Assembly (NCBI GenBank): GCA_030435675.1
Contig: CM059621.1
Location: forward strand, 4,588,001-4,652,000
Length of the DNA: 64,000 nt
Origin: Steinernema hermaphroditum
Taxonomy: Eukaryota; Nematoda; Chromadorea; Rhabditida; Steinernematidae
Reading direction: 5' to 3'
Made by a program: the position numbers and the translations under genes. Each line of letters opens with the position of its first letter. Positions within the stretch are counted from its first letter, which is position 1. This document shows positions 10,796 to 22,629 of this stretch, piece by piece. The notes beneath the pieces were generated by a model that was not told the DNA's origin, did no database searches, and saw nothing but the letters and a program-made list of their open reading frames with translations.

Positions 10796-10808
10796 TTTTC
10801 CACGTCAG
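10796..10808. promoter_or_regulatory. Shared upstream box TTTTCCACGTCAG
   Basis: This is the second occurrence of the 13-bp box seen at 6793-6805, here about 85 bp upstream of the ATG at 10713. The ACGT core suggests a bZIP-type site; this is inference. Confidence 0.35.
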
Positions 10809-11082
10809 CAAAGAGTTGGAAAACACTGATTTGCATACACAGAATAGTGGCTAGTGGAAAACAGAGAATGCTAGTGCCTAGAGGCCAGGCATACTATGTT
10901 CCTCGGGCGCAGAAAAGCAGGTCATGTTTCATGGTCCATGTTATTTCTGCAGACCATAGTTTAGCTCGCAAGAAAATGAACACAGGCCCGTGCGTACGGT
11001 CGGTTAATTAATGCATAGAATGCGCCTTTACTTGGTTTTAAATTATATGGAATGGTTATTGAGACAATAAATACTTTTCGCT

Positions 11083-13504
11083 TCAAAGATTGCAATTCGC
11101 CGCGATGGGATGATCGCATTGTCCCGTTTTTGCATTGAAATGAAGGCCACCGGCACAGTCAAACTGGTAGGCGATGCCATTTGCGCAACGGTAAAATCGG
11201 AAGCAACTCTCCGGATCGGGAAAGAATCCGTCTTCGCGACAAACAAAAGGTCCCTTCGTTGTTTGACGAGATGGTGGACGAACAGTAACACTCGGAGATT
11301 CGGGCTTTCCACAGTTTGCCTCTTTAGACGATGTACAGTATCCCAAGGAGCCGCTAAATTCCAGGTCACTGGGGCATTGAAGTTCATAGGCTTGGCCTAA
11401 AACTTTACATTTAAACAAGAAGATATGTATGAGGGTACTTTTGAGGCAGAGCAAGAATGATGTACAGCTGCTTGGGTGGGACTGGAATCCGTCAGGTTGT
11501 CCGTCGCAGAAAATTCCGATAGGTTTGATCGTGCCGCCAGTGGCACTAATGACCGATGGAGCCATGGTACTTGGAGATTGTGGAGAAATATCATTTCCAG
11601 TAAGCTTCTTCACAATCACACTGTGCAAAGGATATCGCTTTCCGGCACATTTTCCGTTGAAGTCGTCGTTGTCTAGAGTCCACGTGAATGCTCCACCGAA
11701 ACCGTTTTCGATCAGCCAATCGACCTAAACCTTACGTTCAAATCTAACTGATCGATATGGGGCACTACACCTTGATGCCAATGGACTCTTCGTCGTCATA
11801 ACTGAACCACTGATTGTTCTTAACCAAATATGGAGTCTTCGATTCGTCGTCCCAGCGGCGTTCAGGTCCAGCTTTCAGCATATCACAGAACTCGTAGAAA
11901 GCGCCGACTCCGGCTTCACGCGTGTATTGAAGGTCCTGGGCAGGACTGGAGGCTGGAGCGCCAACTTCACTATCCGACGGGTTGTTGAGAGTCCATCCGC
12001 GGCCATAGGTGGGTATTCCAATGGCAATCATCTTCTTGGGCATTCCACGTTCTGCCCAACTGTTTGCGGCCACTTCCTAGAATCGGTTTATGGAATAAAC
12101 AAAAATGACCTTTTCTGATCAAACTCCTACACAGCTTGACCCTTAAAAACCCATAATCCACAGAGAACAAGTCACAGAAGAACCTTACCGGCGCATTCTC
12201 ATATCAATGTTTCAATACTTGGTGAACTTACCAGACTGAACGTGTCCCCTTCTTTTGCATACAGTGGAGCTTGTATGCCGGTCTTCTTTTCCCAAGCTCC
12301 ATGGAAGTCGTAGCTCATCAACAGAATAAAGTCGAAATGCCTTAAACCGTAGCGATCCACATAGGCTTCGACTGAAAATGTACCTCGATAGTTCCGCAAC
12401 ATGGTAGCCCTCATCGATTTTCTGTACATTTGGAGTCACGGCTGCCGTAAGAAGGTGCTTATCTCCTCCGGTCTGTCTACTCCTCTCCAGAATCGCCTCC
12501 TTCAGCTCGCTTACAAAAGCCAGGTAGTTGTCCTTATCTGCAGCAGTCGGGTACTCCCAGTCGATGTCGATTCCATCGAATCCCCACTTTTCGATGAATT
12601 CGATCGCCGAACTAATGAAGGTTTGTCGATGCTGGCGTTCGGCGGCCAATCTTTTGAAAATGTCCGTGCCGAAGGTCCATCCGCCGAAGGACAAAAGTGT
12701 TTTGAGACCCGGATCGGACTGTTTGAGCTGATTGACCCTCTTGTACATGCCGGGCCCCGCCCAGTCGGAAGGAAGATCTTGATCGTCGTACGCTCGAGCT
12801 TTGAACGTTTGAGCGTCGATCCATCCGAAGGCGAAGAGAATGTGGGTACACAGCCCGGGGATGTAGTCTTCTGGCACGTATTTTCCCCTGCCTGGACGGT
12901 AGTGTGCCCAGTTGGTGAAGTAGCAGGGACGGAGGTAGGTGTCGGCAAGGGTGGAGGTGGCTAAAAACAATAATTCGGTGAAAGTTTTGAGCAGACTTGA
13001 TTAAAATGCCTTTTCTACAAGTATTTTGTTGAGTCATCGCAAAAAAACTAGGAGTACACACAAAGCAAGGGTGCTTCTTGGATGCTTGTTTTGTTGTACA
13101 TGAACTGCTAATCACAAAGCTCTTAAGAATTGTTTCGAACTTTGGTTAGACTAGGATTTGAAAAAAAAAGTAAAGGTCACAATAATTGCAACTTCCAGTC
13201 AGATTCAAATTGTGATCAGGTGGCCGAGTGGTTAAGGCGATGGACTGCTAATCCATTGGGGTTTCCCCGCGTGAGTTCGAATCTCATCCTGATCGAAATT
13301 TTTCCATAAAAGTGACGACCTTTTTTGTTGATTGAGGTGGCTAACACCATGTTTTCTTTGGTGTTGTCATCGAAACTGCGATCTTAGTTTTCCAAACAAC
13401 ACCGGATTTCATTCTATCTGTTAGCAACAGACAGTTAAAAACTCGAGAGAGCAAACAGTACCTGATAACCCGACAAGTAGCACGGCTAAGATCGATGGAC
13501 GCAT
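11083..13504 (-). CDS. GH18 chitinase with two CBM14 chitin-binding domains
   Basis: Six minus-strand exons: 13462-13504, 12384-12960, 12232-12340, 11771-12076, 11439-11724, 11083-11396, giving 544 residues with all phases consistent. A signal peptide ([20 protein letters not shown]) is followed by a GH18 domain: [22 protein letters not shown], the catalytic [10 protein letters not shown] (DxxDxDxE; the Glu is the general acid), [20 protein letters not shown] and [13 protein letters not shown]. After a Ser/Thr/Pro linker come two peritrophin-A type domains, each with the six expected cysteines. It hydrolyses beta-1,4 chitin and is predicted to be secreted, as in egg-shell, pharyngeal or cuticle remodelling. 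The second intron is only 43 nt and ends TTTAAG. A tRNA gene lies in the first intron. Confidence 0.93.
13214..13295 (+). tRNA. tRNA-Ser (anticodon GCT)
   Basis: An 82-base class II tRNA. The acceptor arms GATCAGG and CCTGATC pair, with discriminator G. The A box is GTGGCCGAGTGG and the B box GAGTTCGAATCTC. The anticodon loop CTGCTAA carries GCT for AGC/AGT serine codons, and there is a long variable arm. A run of five T at about 13299-13303 ends pol III transcription. It lies in the first intron of the chitinase gene, on the opposite strand. Confidence 0.95.
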
Positions 13505-13559
13505 TTCAAGTGGCTCTAAACAATGTCAAGCAATTTAGAGTCCGATTAGAGCTAGAGCG

Positions 13560-14320
13560 CGCGACGAACAGCAGTAGCCGTGCTGTCGGACACTAAACGG
13601 GGAACGAGGACGGCGGTGCGCGAAAGAGCAAACAACAAGTGGTCACTGACTGGGTGACAAGAGGTGACGGTCGCCGGCTCCACTGAAAGATGACCTCCGC
13701 TTTTTTGTCGGATATGTGTCCGGCGATCCACGCTGCAGCTTATGCATATAAGTGGACAGATGCTCGTCGATGAAATGGTGGAGGAAAGCATAAATAAGTT
13801 AAAGCGGTTGGAAGCAAAATAGGAACGCTTAAGACGTCGTCTTTGAAGACACCATTACAGACAGAAACATTTCATAACTGCCGTTTTTTTGGGGTGACGG
13901 TCTGTTTTTAACACGGAATCATTGGTTGAATCAGCAGGCCTTGTGAGTCAGCTGCGCAAATGTCAAAGTTCTTGTTTGCAGTAATTGACTTTTGATAGAT
14001 ATGTAAACAGGTTGGGCTGCTAATGGACATAACAGTTGGTGTGATGCTTACAAAAGCAATGTATTGTGGCGTGTGAACTGTATGAAATCGGGTGAGTTCT
14101 GACGAAAACATCATGTGGATTCGTTGGATGATTAGTGCCATAAGCATGCTATTCGAATGATCTTTGCGTCATTGGTATGCCTGCAGATCACTGCGTTCAC
14201 AGGCCCAGTGAAACAACAGCAGATGAGTCAGAGTTACAGAACGTGTAAACACTTTCCAGTTTGAAGGTGACCTCCAGTGTTGTCTTGGCAAAACACGAGC
14301 GCAGTAATCAGTGATGTGAT
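13560..14320. other. No supported gene
   Basis: Only short frames without domains are seen. This is the upstream region of the chitinase gene. Confidence 0.5.
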
Positions 14321-14324
14321 CGTA

Positions 14325-15239
14325 TTGGGTTGATGCATTGAAAATGAGCCCCTTGGTAAACATCCTTTATTTTTACAATATTTACTCCTGGGGTATAATT
14401 GATTGGTGCGTTGTTGAGTACATTTAGCTCTCACTCTACATCATCATTGGCGGCTTGTCCGTTACATTCCTCTTGATGTTGGGGGTCTATTTTGTTTTTA
14501 TGATCATTTTTTGGCACCTCGAGATGGCGAAATACGAAGTGATGTATGGACTTCCTATGGTAGCATTTGTGTGATGGACGGTGACTGCCTTCTACCACGT
14601 ACATCCTTGGTTCTTGCCTATTGAATGCACCTACCGCTGCGGTCGTCGTATATCACAGCATGGGCTAACTCAAAAAGATGGCCGTTTCGGATCACCATGT
14701 TCCATCAACTCCAATGTTTCCAAATGGTTAAGTACTATAACAGGGAACGGGGACATGCAGCAGATAGCCATCGCTCACAGCTATCATGCCCACATAGTGA
14801 CTTCACGAGCTCATTTCTACTTTAAGGAAAAAGAGGCCAAATGTAGAAAAAATGGCCCTTGTATTCCTAAAAAATACGACTCTCCGAGGCCGTGTATTTT
14901 CAAGTTGACCCCCACAAAGGCTCTCCACTTTGAGCTGTGAGACTCATGTTCGTTGTTCGTATAGAGCTCTGTTAGCTCTATCTTACTGTCATCTGTACGC
15001 GTCCGTAAATGAAGATATCAGAGAAAGCCACTGAGAATAAGGTGAAGAGGTCGAAAATTTGACCAAAACCATTTTTCGATTTTAAACCTCGGGTACTCTA
15101 CGAACGAGGAATCCGAATGCGGGCCATAAAGTGGGCTGAAGTTGCTGATGCTAGCGGCAAATACCTTGATTAGATTGTGTGCCTTTTTGGTAATAAATAT
15201 CTACTTTCAAAAAGGCTCATTTATTATGCATCAACCCAA
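14325..15239. mobile_element. Non-autonomous mariner-like element with TA duplication
   Basis: The ends ttgggttgatgcat and atgcatcaacccaa are inverted and flanked by TA at 14323-14324 and 15240-15241. The inner inverted similarity continues (aatgagcc...). Its 15005-15180 section recurs, diverged, at 58735-58900. The open frame at 14581-14940 has no transposase motifs. Confidence 0.7.
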
Positions 15240-15512
15240 TACAATCATGACGAGTTGGGGCTTGGCATCATTTCGCCAGTAACGGCTTCGCAAAAGAAAT
15301 CGCCTATGTACAAGACGTGCCAACAAGGTATGTAGGCAAAAGCCTCTAATGTCATTTTGGAGAGGATTTAAATGCAAAACTTAGGTAATAAATTAGTTGT
15401 TGTCAACTTGTGGCTGTGATCTGTCAGGATGACGTACAACAGTTTTAGCGTTGCGCTGCACGGAGATGTGCGAGATTCGAAGGTTTTTTTTTCGCGCCAC
15501 GGAGAGTTTCTC

Positions 15513-15940
15513 GTCTTGCCAAGAAGCCAGTCACTGCCGCCCGACTCCACCCGCGCCGCCAGAGAAGCTGAAGTCTTGCTGAAACTCCAAAGCTTGTGCC
15601 GCTAGCAGCTCTGATGGTTCTCGGTTCGACCGCCGTGCTCCGACAACGCGTTTCGCCCGTACTGCCCCCGCAAGTCGCTGAAGAACCTTCTCAACTCCAA
15701 CGTCCGCGCCGCCACCCGAGCTGAAGATGACCACGCTTCCACCGACTATGCTCCACCGACTCCGAAATCAGGTCTTCGCCTCTCTTCTCCCGCCTACACT
15801 GATGGGATCGCCGCATTGGACTCTGATGCCATGCCCCGCGCCGAAGCCAGAAGAAGACCAGCGACTACGAAGTGACAATGTCGTTCTTGTGCATATAGGA
15901 CGTCTCGCAGAGTGCAACCTTTGAAAAGAGAAATAATCTT
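15513..15940 (+). mobile_element. Retroposon family R1, copy 3 (5'-truncated)
   Basis: The target duplication ggagagtttctc is present at 15501-15512 and 15941-15952. The element starts at GTCTTGCCAAG, which corresponds to about position 8562 of copy 2, so roughly 170 bp are missing from its 5' side. 5' truncation plus long target duplications is the signature of target-primed reverse transcription. Confidence 0.75.
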
Positions 15941-16264
15941 GGAGAGTTTCTCCTGGAAAGCCACATGTTTGGATGTTCTCCAAATATGTTTACAGATTTC
16001 TATTTTGCTACATGATTTATCGCTATTTATCCTTATCGATATACCGCTTCTGGTCATAAGTTACAGCTGTTACGATATTTTTATAGGTTTTGACGAGCAT
16101 ATTTTGACTCGAGGCAACATTCTACTGACGTAAAACAAGCGGAATTTCACCTGCACCGACTTGACATAGGCATAGAACGTGCATTATGCGCGAACTATAA
16201 TTGAATAAATTAAGCCGTTTGTTTTTCATTCGCTGACATTTCCGTCAGAAACGTTTCCGATTCC

Positions 16265-17447
16265 ATGACGTTCGAAACAGTCGTCTTCCGCTATGCTGCC
16301 ATCACTTGCGTTACTTTGTGTACACCTCTGAATCTTTTCACGATGTACGTCATCATTGCAAAATCACCAAAAAACTTGAAGCTGTACAAATACGTTCTGC
16401 TTAACATTTCGGTAAGTGAACCAGTGTTTTAAGGTGGTACACTTCTCTTCAGTTCTGGGTTTTCGTGTATGATGTGACTGTGGGCGTAATGCTCCTCCCG
16501 ATGACGACACCGACGAAACCGATTGCTTTATATTTCACAGGGATCGCCTCGTTCTTCGGCCCGGTTGGTGGGGCTCTTTGCGCTGTATGCGATAGAAACT
16601 TTACTTTCTTGAGTTATCCTTTTCAGGCGCTGGCTGTACTCTGCATATCAGAATGTCTCGCTGCCGTGCTTCTCGGCTTCTGCTATCGGTACTTGGCCTT
16701 AAACGATGACTTCCGCATAAGGGGGTGGAAGCCCGAGCCCAGGCACTATCATTATGGAGCGGCTATGATGATCGTAGTGCCTCCAGGAGCAATGTTCGCA
16801 GTTGCCGTATATGCTTGCTCTCCTAGAGAGACGTTTACGAAATTGATTCTTAATGTTCGCTAATTACATCTATTCAAAAGAGCTCAATCATTTTAGGCCA
16901 GTGCTGAAGGCACGAACATACTGGACAGTTCCTTACTGATCGGACCTGAGAAGGAAGGATTCGTACCTGGATCTGTTGTGCTGTCGATGTATATCGCACT
17001 CTGGGCAATTTGTCTGGCAGTGTGCATTATTGGAATCATTGGGCAGCTAAGGATTCATCGAGTGTCGATGTCCAATTTCACGTACGGTCTCCACATCCAG
17101 CTGATTAAATCGTTAGCCGTACAGGTAGCCAAACTGATGTACTACTACGCCAATCACACTTATTCAGACAGCGGCTCCGCTGATTCTCTTCGCTAGTCCA
17201 GTCTGTGTCGTTCTGGTTGGCACCGTATTCAATCTTAAATTTTTGAACTGTATTGTATAAGTATTTTGTGAATGGAAATAGACACTTTTATTTAGATGCA
17301 GTTCTCATGATGCAGTTCTCGATGAGTGCACACTCCATGATCAACTCTTTTGCGGTGATCTTGTTCATTGCGCCCTACAGGAATGCAGCACGGAAAATGT
17401 TCCAGCTGAAGTATGCAGCAACGATCAGTGTTTCTTCGTATATTTGA
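16265..17447 (+). CDS. Srh/Sri-type seven-transmembrane chemoreceptor
   Basis: Six exons: 16265-16411, 16453-16584, 16627-16854, 16897-17124, 17168-17249, 17296-17447, giving 322 residues with matching phases. Seven hydrophobic stretches are visible, beginning with LNLFTMYVIIAKSPKNLKLYKY and LLNISFWVFVYD. The Srh/Sri-like features are GLHIQLIKSLAVQTAAPLI before TM6 and SAHSMINSFAVILFIAPYR at the end of TM7. The second intron is 42 nt and in frame, and is recognised by its TTTTCAG acceptor. Family members are chemosensory GPCRs of ciliated neurons. The gene appears intact. Str or Srj class membership cannot be excluded without a search. Confidence 0.82.
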
Positions 17448-17499
17448 GGCTGTTTCTTGTTTGATATACATTCTCTGTTTCGCGTGATTTTCACTGTAT

Positions 17500-17590
17500 C
17501 CCCTATATATAAACGGAGAACCGACGGGTCCGTTGGTCTGTGTGTGTGTGTGCTTTTCCGTGCGCACGAGGAAACGCAGCCGGGTTTATC
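17500..17590. mobile_element. Short Helitron-like repeat, internally deleted copy
   Basis: It begins TCCCCTATATATAAACGGAG and ends GCAGCCGGGTTTA, with a TGTG run inside. Both ends match the 476-bp copy at 52278-52753. A TC start, a TATA-rich 5' end and a small palindrome (CGTGCGCACG) just before the end suggest a non-autonomous Helitron. Confidence 0.5.
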
Positions 17591-17599
17591 ATGAGTAAG

Positions 17600-19150
17600 C
17601 GCGAACAACCTCTTTCCAGAGGTTTGCCATGTTATACTCGTCCTGTCGTCTCCGCACGGTGCTCGGCCTTGAGAAAGCTACTCGAGAAGCGAGTGTTGCG
17701 CTTTAGATACCACCGCTGCCTTCTTTCGAATCTCGCACACTAGGGCTCGCTAATCGCTCACCGTGTTCTGCTGAAGTTAAAGGGAGAAGAGCTAATCGAT
17801 AAACGGTGTAGGCGGTGGAAATTCTTCGCCAACCTGTACTCCGAAATAATTCGGGTGGATTTGCTTCCGCGCCTTCAACGGGGCTAGAAAATAAATAAAA
17901 CTATCAGCACTACAGGGCTCACCCTTCCGGTTCACTTTAAATCAATACCTGGAGTCCTGGATGTCCTGGAGGCTCCCGCGCAGACTTGTGTCTTCATCTT
18001 CCGGCACTTCTTTAGTCTTACGGTCTTCATTCGAACACCGAGGAACTGTCTGTATGTCATCTTGCAGGAGTCAAGTCCCTGATCTTCTTCCACTAATTTC
18101 CTGAGCGATCACTCAATGACTCAGTACTCCTTTGGCAGGTTTCTCATGGATCGTGCTGGATTCTGCTTGATCTTCTTCCGGAAGGTCTTTCTGGTCCTTG
18201 GTGTTCTGCCTGTTCTCGGTCTTTTAGTCATTTGGCGAATCTGCATCCCACCTGTCTCTTGGAAGTGTTCCCGCTTATCCGCTAGACTTGAAAAAATTGG
18301 AATTTCATTAACTTTTCAATCTCCATAATCAGCATTTCACGCTTGTAATCGGCGACGGTAGCAAAACGGTCACTTTGAGATACTTTTTTATCTGATGGGA
18401 ACAGGTTAAAATACCGGGAAAATCTACTTTTCTAGAGCAAAAAAGGACGACAAACAGGATTATAACAACAGAAGTGGTATAAAAAGGCAAAAAAATCAAG
18501 GTAAATTGAAAAGCTTGTCGACTTACAGTATTTATGGTACATCCTGTAGGCATGAGCGGAAGCCAAGCCTGGATGTTAGGTCCGTTCCAAAAAATAAATA
18601 TAGGAGTCGCTTCGCTCGTCTAAATCCTAAATCCTAACTTTAGTCCGCACGAATTCTTACTACTTATTCCTACCAATGGCGGAGAGCGCAGGCTGTACGG
18701 CTCAATATTTTCAATATTCAGTTTTTCGCCGCTCAATAGCGTGGGACAGCTCAACAATAGGTCTTTTCCTCTGTGCTATTTTTTCCGAAAACCGCTGTAC
18801 CGAGACCTCTGCTTGTGCTCCGCAACCGCGAATCATGCCGCACTACCGTAACATCCTCAACATCCTCGTCGGAGTGAACGACACAGGTGGTTTAATCAAA
18901 TTAATTGCAGTTTTTCTCGAACTAATGTGGATAAGAGCACTCGTTTTTCAATAACAACCCACATTTGCATCTCCTAAAAGTCAATCATCCGCACGAACTA
19001 GGGCTTACATGTCGGCGCGGATAATCCTTGCCCTGAGCGGAGCTTAACCTGACGTACATCCCCTAACGGGCCAGCAACTGACAACCTTCAACTTAACATT
19101 TATCAATCCAGAAGTTCCGTTCAAAAATATGTATTGGTATCACCAATGCA
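17600..19150. other. No supported gene
   Basis: Short frames only (18116-18328 and 18676-18954 on +), without recognisable domains or splice support. Unstructured sequence. Confidence 0.45.
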
Positions 19151-19154
19151 CAAA

Positions 19155-19499
19155 TTACAGAGATTGTCGAAACATCCTGGACAGATTTGTTATGCGCCTT
19201 CTGTTCAGTTTTAAAGTCTTTCTGATCTTTCGGGATCGTCCTTTCAGTATAGCCTGAGGCAGCATTTCCAGCAGAGACTCTTTCAAAGCGGCCAAGTCGG
19301 ATCGCTCCAACTCCCTGAGTCTGCTCCGACCTCCATGACGAATCTCATCTAAAAAGGTTCAGTGGGTGCTGTCAGAAAGACACTTCCGCTTACGTGGATC
19401 GTGAAAGATGAAGCCATGAATCTTTCTTGTATAATACCGCCCAGAATCGAGATGAATCATTGAGAGGAGAACAGTCGTCGCGAGAAGAGCTCCCCACAT
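19155..19499 (-). CDS. Small basic secreted protein (99 residues), unknown function
   Basis: Two minus-strand exons, 19394-19499 and 19155-19348, joined by a 45-nt GT-AG intron ending in a T-rich TTTTTTAG. Each exon is too short to stand out as an ORF. The product starts with a signal peptide, MWGALLATTVLLSMIHLDSG, followed by RYYTRKIHGFIFHDP and a strongly basic, cysteine-free C-terminal half with many dibasic pairs (RSRKIRKT, NRRR). This is compatible with a processed peptide precursor, but no known neuropeptide motif (such as RFamide) is present. Good phase agreement, the signal peptide and consensus splice sites support it. Confidence 0.55.
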
Positions 19500-19509
19500 C
19501 GCTTCGCAC

Positions 19510-21280
19510 CAAAACACTCAAACAATCCCACTAACGCATTGCTCTAATTCTTCTGTTTGCGTTTTGACGATTTGCGCCGATTTGACGGAGGCCGATTTAC
19601 GTAAAAGAGATGTACGTAAGGACGCCTTCGCATTTTTTGTTGATATTTTTAGTGCCTTGAAGTCAACTTCTAGACGGATTTGGGCGGAGCGCCAGCTAGT
19701 TCCGTAGATCAGTGCACTTCAGGGCGATTTTGATCCATGGATTTTTCAAATCTGCGAGTTATTATTAGCTCCTAGAGTGGCTCATCTCGGGAGCTGGCAA
19801 AGGTTGTGCCCGTTCAGACCTTGTTTGTGTGCACTTTATTGCCGTGTACTATAATTTGTTGACGGTTTTTTAATTGAAAATGATGACCTCAATGAATGAA
19901 TATTAACACAATTCCGAAAAGTTCAAATGTGTCGTCTTTAATATTACCTTCCATTTACGCCGTTCTTCTTCCCAAATCAATGGCCAATGGTATTTCGAAA
20001 AACATCGCAGTCGAAGGTGACGATCTCGTCATCTTGCGCGGACATCGGGAAAGCAAAAAGTCAAATCGGTAGCATTGCGGCGTTGACGCACAGCTGGCGA
20101 AGTGGAAATCATCATCGCTGGTAGGCAGTCAGGAAGTGACCGTGTTCTTGGCGAGGCCTTCCTTTCAGAAGTTTAAAATCCTCAATGCAGGGTCATGGAA
20201 TATCCATAGGTGTCACACACGGCACGTGTTCCCTACCGCACTTTGCCTATTATATAATACGGTCCTTCAATGGTTTGTGTAGGACCTTGAGGATATAAGT
20301 GTTTTCCAAACAATGTAGTCCCTCGAATCGGTCGGTAATACATGTATGTCTTTAATGATCCGAATCGATAATATGGTTCACAGAGTTCACAGTATCCTTC
20401 ACATTCAGACGACCAAATCTGACTAAACGAGTCACCGAAGATCTGGCTAAGTCTGGCTATTTAGCACTCGTCGAGTACACAGAAATGTCCACCCTGACAC
20501 GCTGTGCTCCTCACATGTTTACTGTAATTACAGTACCATCTGAATTCAGTCCATGTAGAACCGAGCATCAAAGTCTCTTCAGAGCTTCGGTACTTTTCCG
20601 AGAGTGCAGAGACTAGAGGCTGAGATTTCCGAAGGCTGAGAATGGGGCTGAGATGACTCAGATTTCCGGCTCTGATTCAAACGCGTTCTTTTGAATTTCA
20701 TTAACGGTACTCCTGTTTCGTTCGCTTTTGGCCGTCTTTTTTCGGCTGTTCGGTAATTTGGCCATGGGCAACTGGTCATAAGCCTAAGTTATCCTAGCTG
20801 AGCTTAAGTTGAGCTAGCAGCCACACAAATTAGAAACCGAGCGAAAAAAAAAGAAAAAAAGGGAGCCTTACCAACAACCAAAGCTCGATCGAATTATCAT
20901 GTAAGTGTAGCTCTGGAGGTCACGTAAGTCCAACTTCAACCCGACTCATTCCAAATGTTTTTACGCTTACGAACGGTTTCTTGTAAACTCTCTGGTCTCA
21001 CTTCGAAAACCACATCATCTAATCACAATGGTCTTCCTTGTTTTCGGAAACTCGGACCACCAACGAGTTTCGTTCATCGACTGTGTGGCTATCATGACTG
21101 CTGATGACTTCCTTTGGTACTTTCTGCGCAAAAAGGAAAGTCAAAACAGTGCTGCGAAACACGTTATGATACTGACAGCGGCGGGGACAAAGCAAAACCA
21201 GTTACAGTCAATTGCATAGCGGAAGGGCGTTCGCGCGATGAGTCGTGAAAGACGTTCCGACCGGTTACTTTGCCATATCC
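19510..21280. other. No supported gene
   Basis: Intergenic sequence with short random frames. No terminal repeats or tandem units were seen. Confidence 0.45.
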
Positions 21281-21291
21281 CTATATAATCC

Positions 21292-21298
21292 GATCTCA
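21292..21298 (+). promoter_or_regulatory. TATA box of the + strand collagen gene
   Basis: TATATAA lies 51 bp before the collagen start codon at 21349, the spacing expected for a strong cuticle gene promoter. Confidence 0.6.
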
Positions 21299-21348
21299 GG
21301 ACGGACTCCATCGCAGTGCTCCGTCCAGCGGCCACATCTCCACTCAAC

Positions 21349-22618
21349 ATGGATTTGGAGAATCGCACGAAGGCCTACCGTTTCGTCGTCTACTCGGCGG
21401 TCACCTTTTCGGCTATCGCCGTCCTCTCCGTGTGTGTCACCCTTCCAATGGTGTACAACTATGTGCACCATGTCCGAAGACAGATGCGCAATGAGGTCAA
21501 CTTTTGCAAGGTGAGTATTCCAAAGCTTACTTTTAGCCTTTTGGAGGTCTCATTTTGACATAAGTAAATAGATTATATTAGCAGCCTTGTGCCTTTCACG
21601 TACCAGTGCAATTTGCTCAAATAGCACAGGTACGGTAGCGTAGAAAGAGCCGTAACTCACCTATAGGACGTAGCGATTGGTCAGTTCTGATGGGCAAAAA
21701 ATGGTTCTTAGGAAGTATTCATAGCATAAATCCACTTAATCAAGAACGTCAGCCTAAATGCCACTTTTCCAGGGATCGGCCAAGGATGTCTGGTCCGAGG
21801 TTCAGCACCTGAAGGACGTTCCCGGAAACCGTACCGCTCGTCAAGCTGGCTATGCAGGAGAGTCTGCCGGTGTTAGTGGTGGAACTCAGACCCAGGGAGG
21901 TGGTGGCGGCGGACATGGCGGAGGTGGCGGTGGCGGAGGAAGCGGCGGCGGCGGCGGCGGTGGTGGTGGAGGTGGTGGTGGTGGAGGTGGAGGAGGTGGA
22001 TGCTCCGGCTGCTGTCAGCCCGGTCCCCCTGGACCCGGTGGTAAGCCCGGACGTCCTGGACGTCCCGGTCGTCCCGGAGCTCCTGGAAGCCCCGGCTCTC
22101 CCGGAAAGCCCCCAAGCTCTCCTTGCGAGCCTGCCACTCCTCCTCCCTGCCAGCCCTGCCCACAAGGACCTCCTGGCCCTGCCGGACCTGCCGGTGCGCC
22201 CGGAGACGCCGGAGCTCCCGGAAATCCTGGAAGCCCTGGAACCGATGGAACTCCTGGAGGACCTGGACCCAAGGGACCGCCCGGACCTGCCGGACAACCT
22301 GGACAGCCCGGAGGCCCTGGAGAAGATGGACAGCCTGCCCAGAGCGAACAAGGTGCTCCCGGTGCGCCCGGACCTGCCGGACCTCCTGGACCTGCTGGCC
22401 CAGCTGGACCCGACGGACAGCCTGGTGGAGATGGAGCCCCTGGACCCGCTGGACCCAAGGGACCACCTGGACCCGACGGATCCCCTGGAAACGACGGACA
22501 GCCCGGACAGCCTGGACCTCCCGGACCTTCTGGAGGCGCCGGCGAGAAGGGCATTTGCCCCAAGTACTGCGCCATCGACGGTGGTGTCTTCTTCGAAGAC
22601 GGAACTCGTCGTCGCTAA
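21349..22618 (+). CDS. Cuticle collagen (glycine-rich, C-terminal [12 protein letters not shown] type)
   Basis: Two exons, 21349-21510 and 21773-22618, give 335 residues. The N-terminal non-collagen part has the membrane/signal segment of nematode cuticle collagens ([20 protein letters not shown]) and [10 protein letters not shown]. After a poly-glycine stretch (about residues 90-125) come CSGCC, then interrupted Gly-X-Y blocks from about residue 140 to 310. The C-terminus is [20 protein letters not shown]. It is secreted as trimers, cross-linked through the conserved cysteines, and built into the cuticle. The start at 21349 follows the TATA box at 21292; an upstream in-frame ATG at 21316 would add a poor N-terminus. 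It is convergent with the collagen gene at 23176-24121. Confidence 0.95.
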
Positions 22619-22629
22619 GCGGATTATCT

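Noticed and set aside
12401..12964. 187-codon + strand frame
   Set aside because: Antisense of the chitinase catalytic exon, no domain of its own.
14581..14940. 119-codon + frame
   Set aside because: Lies inside the mariner-like element but shows no transposase motif, and its neighbours are noncoding.
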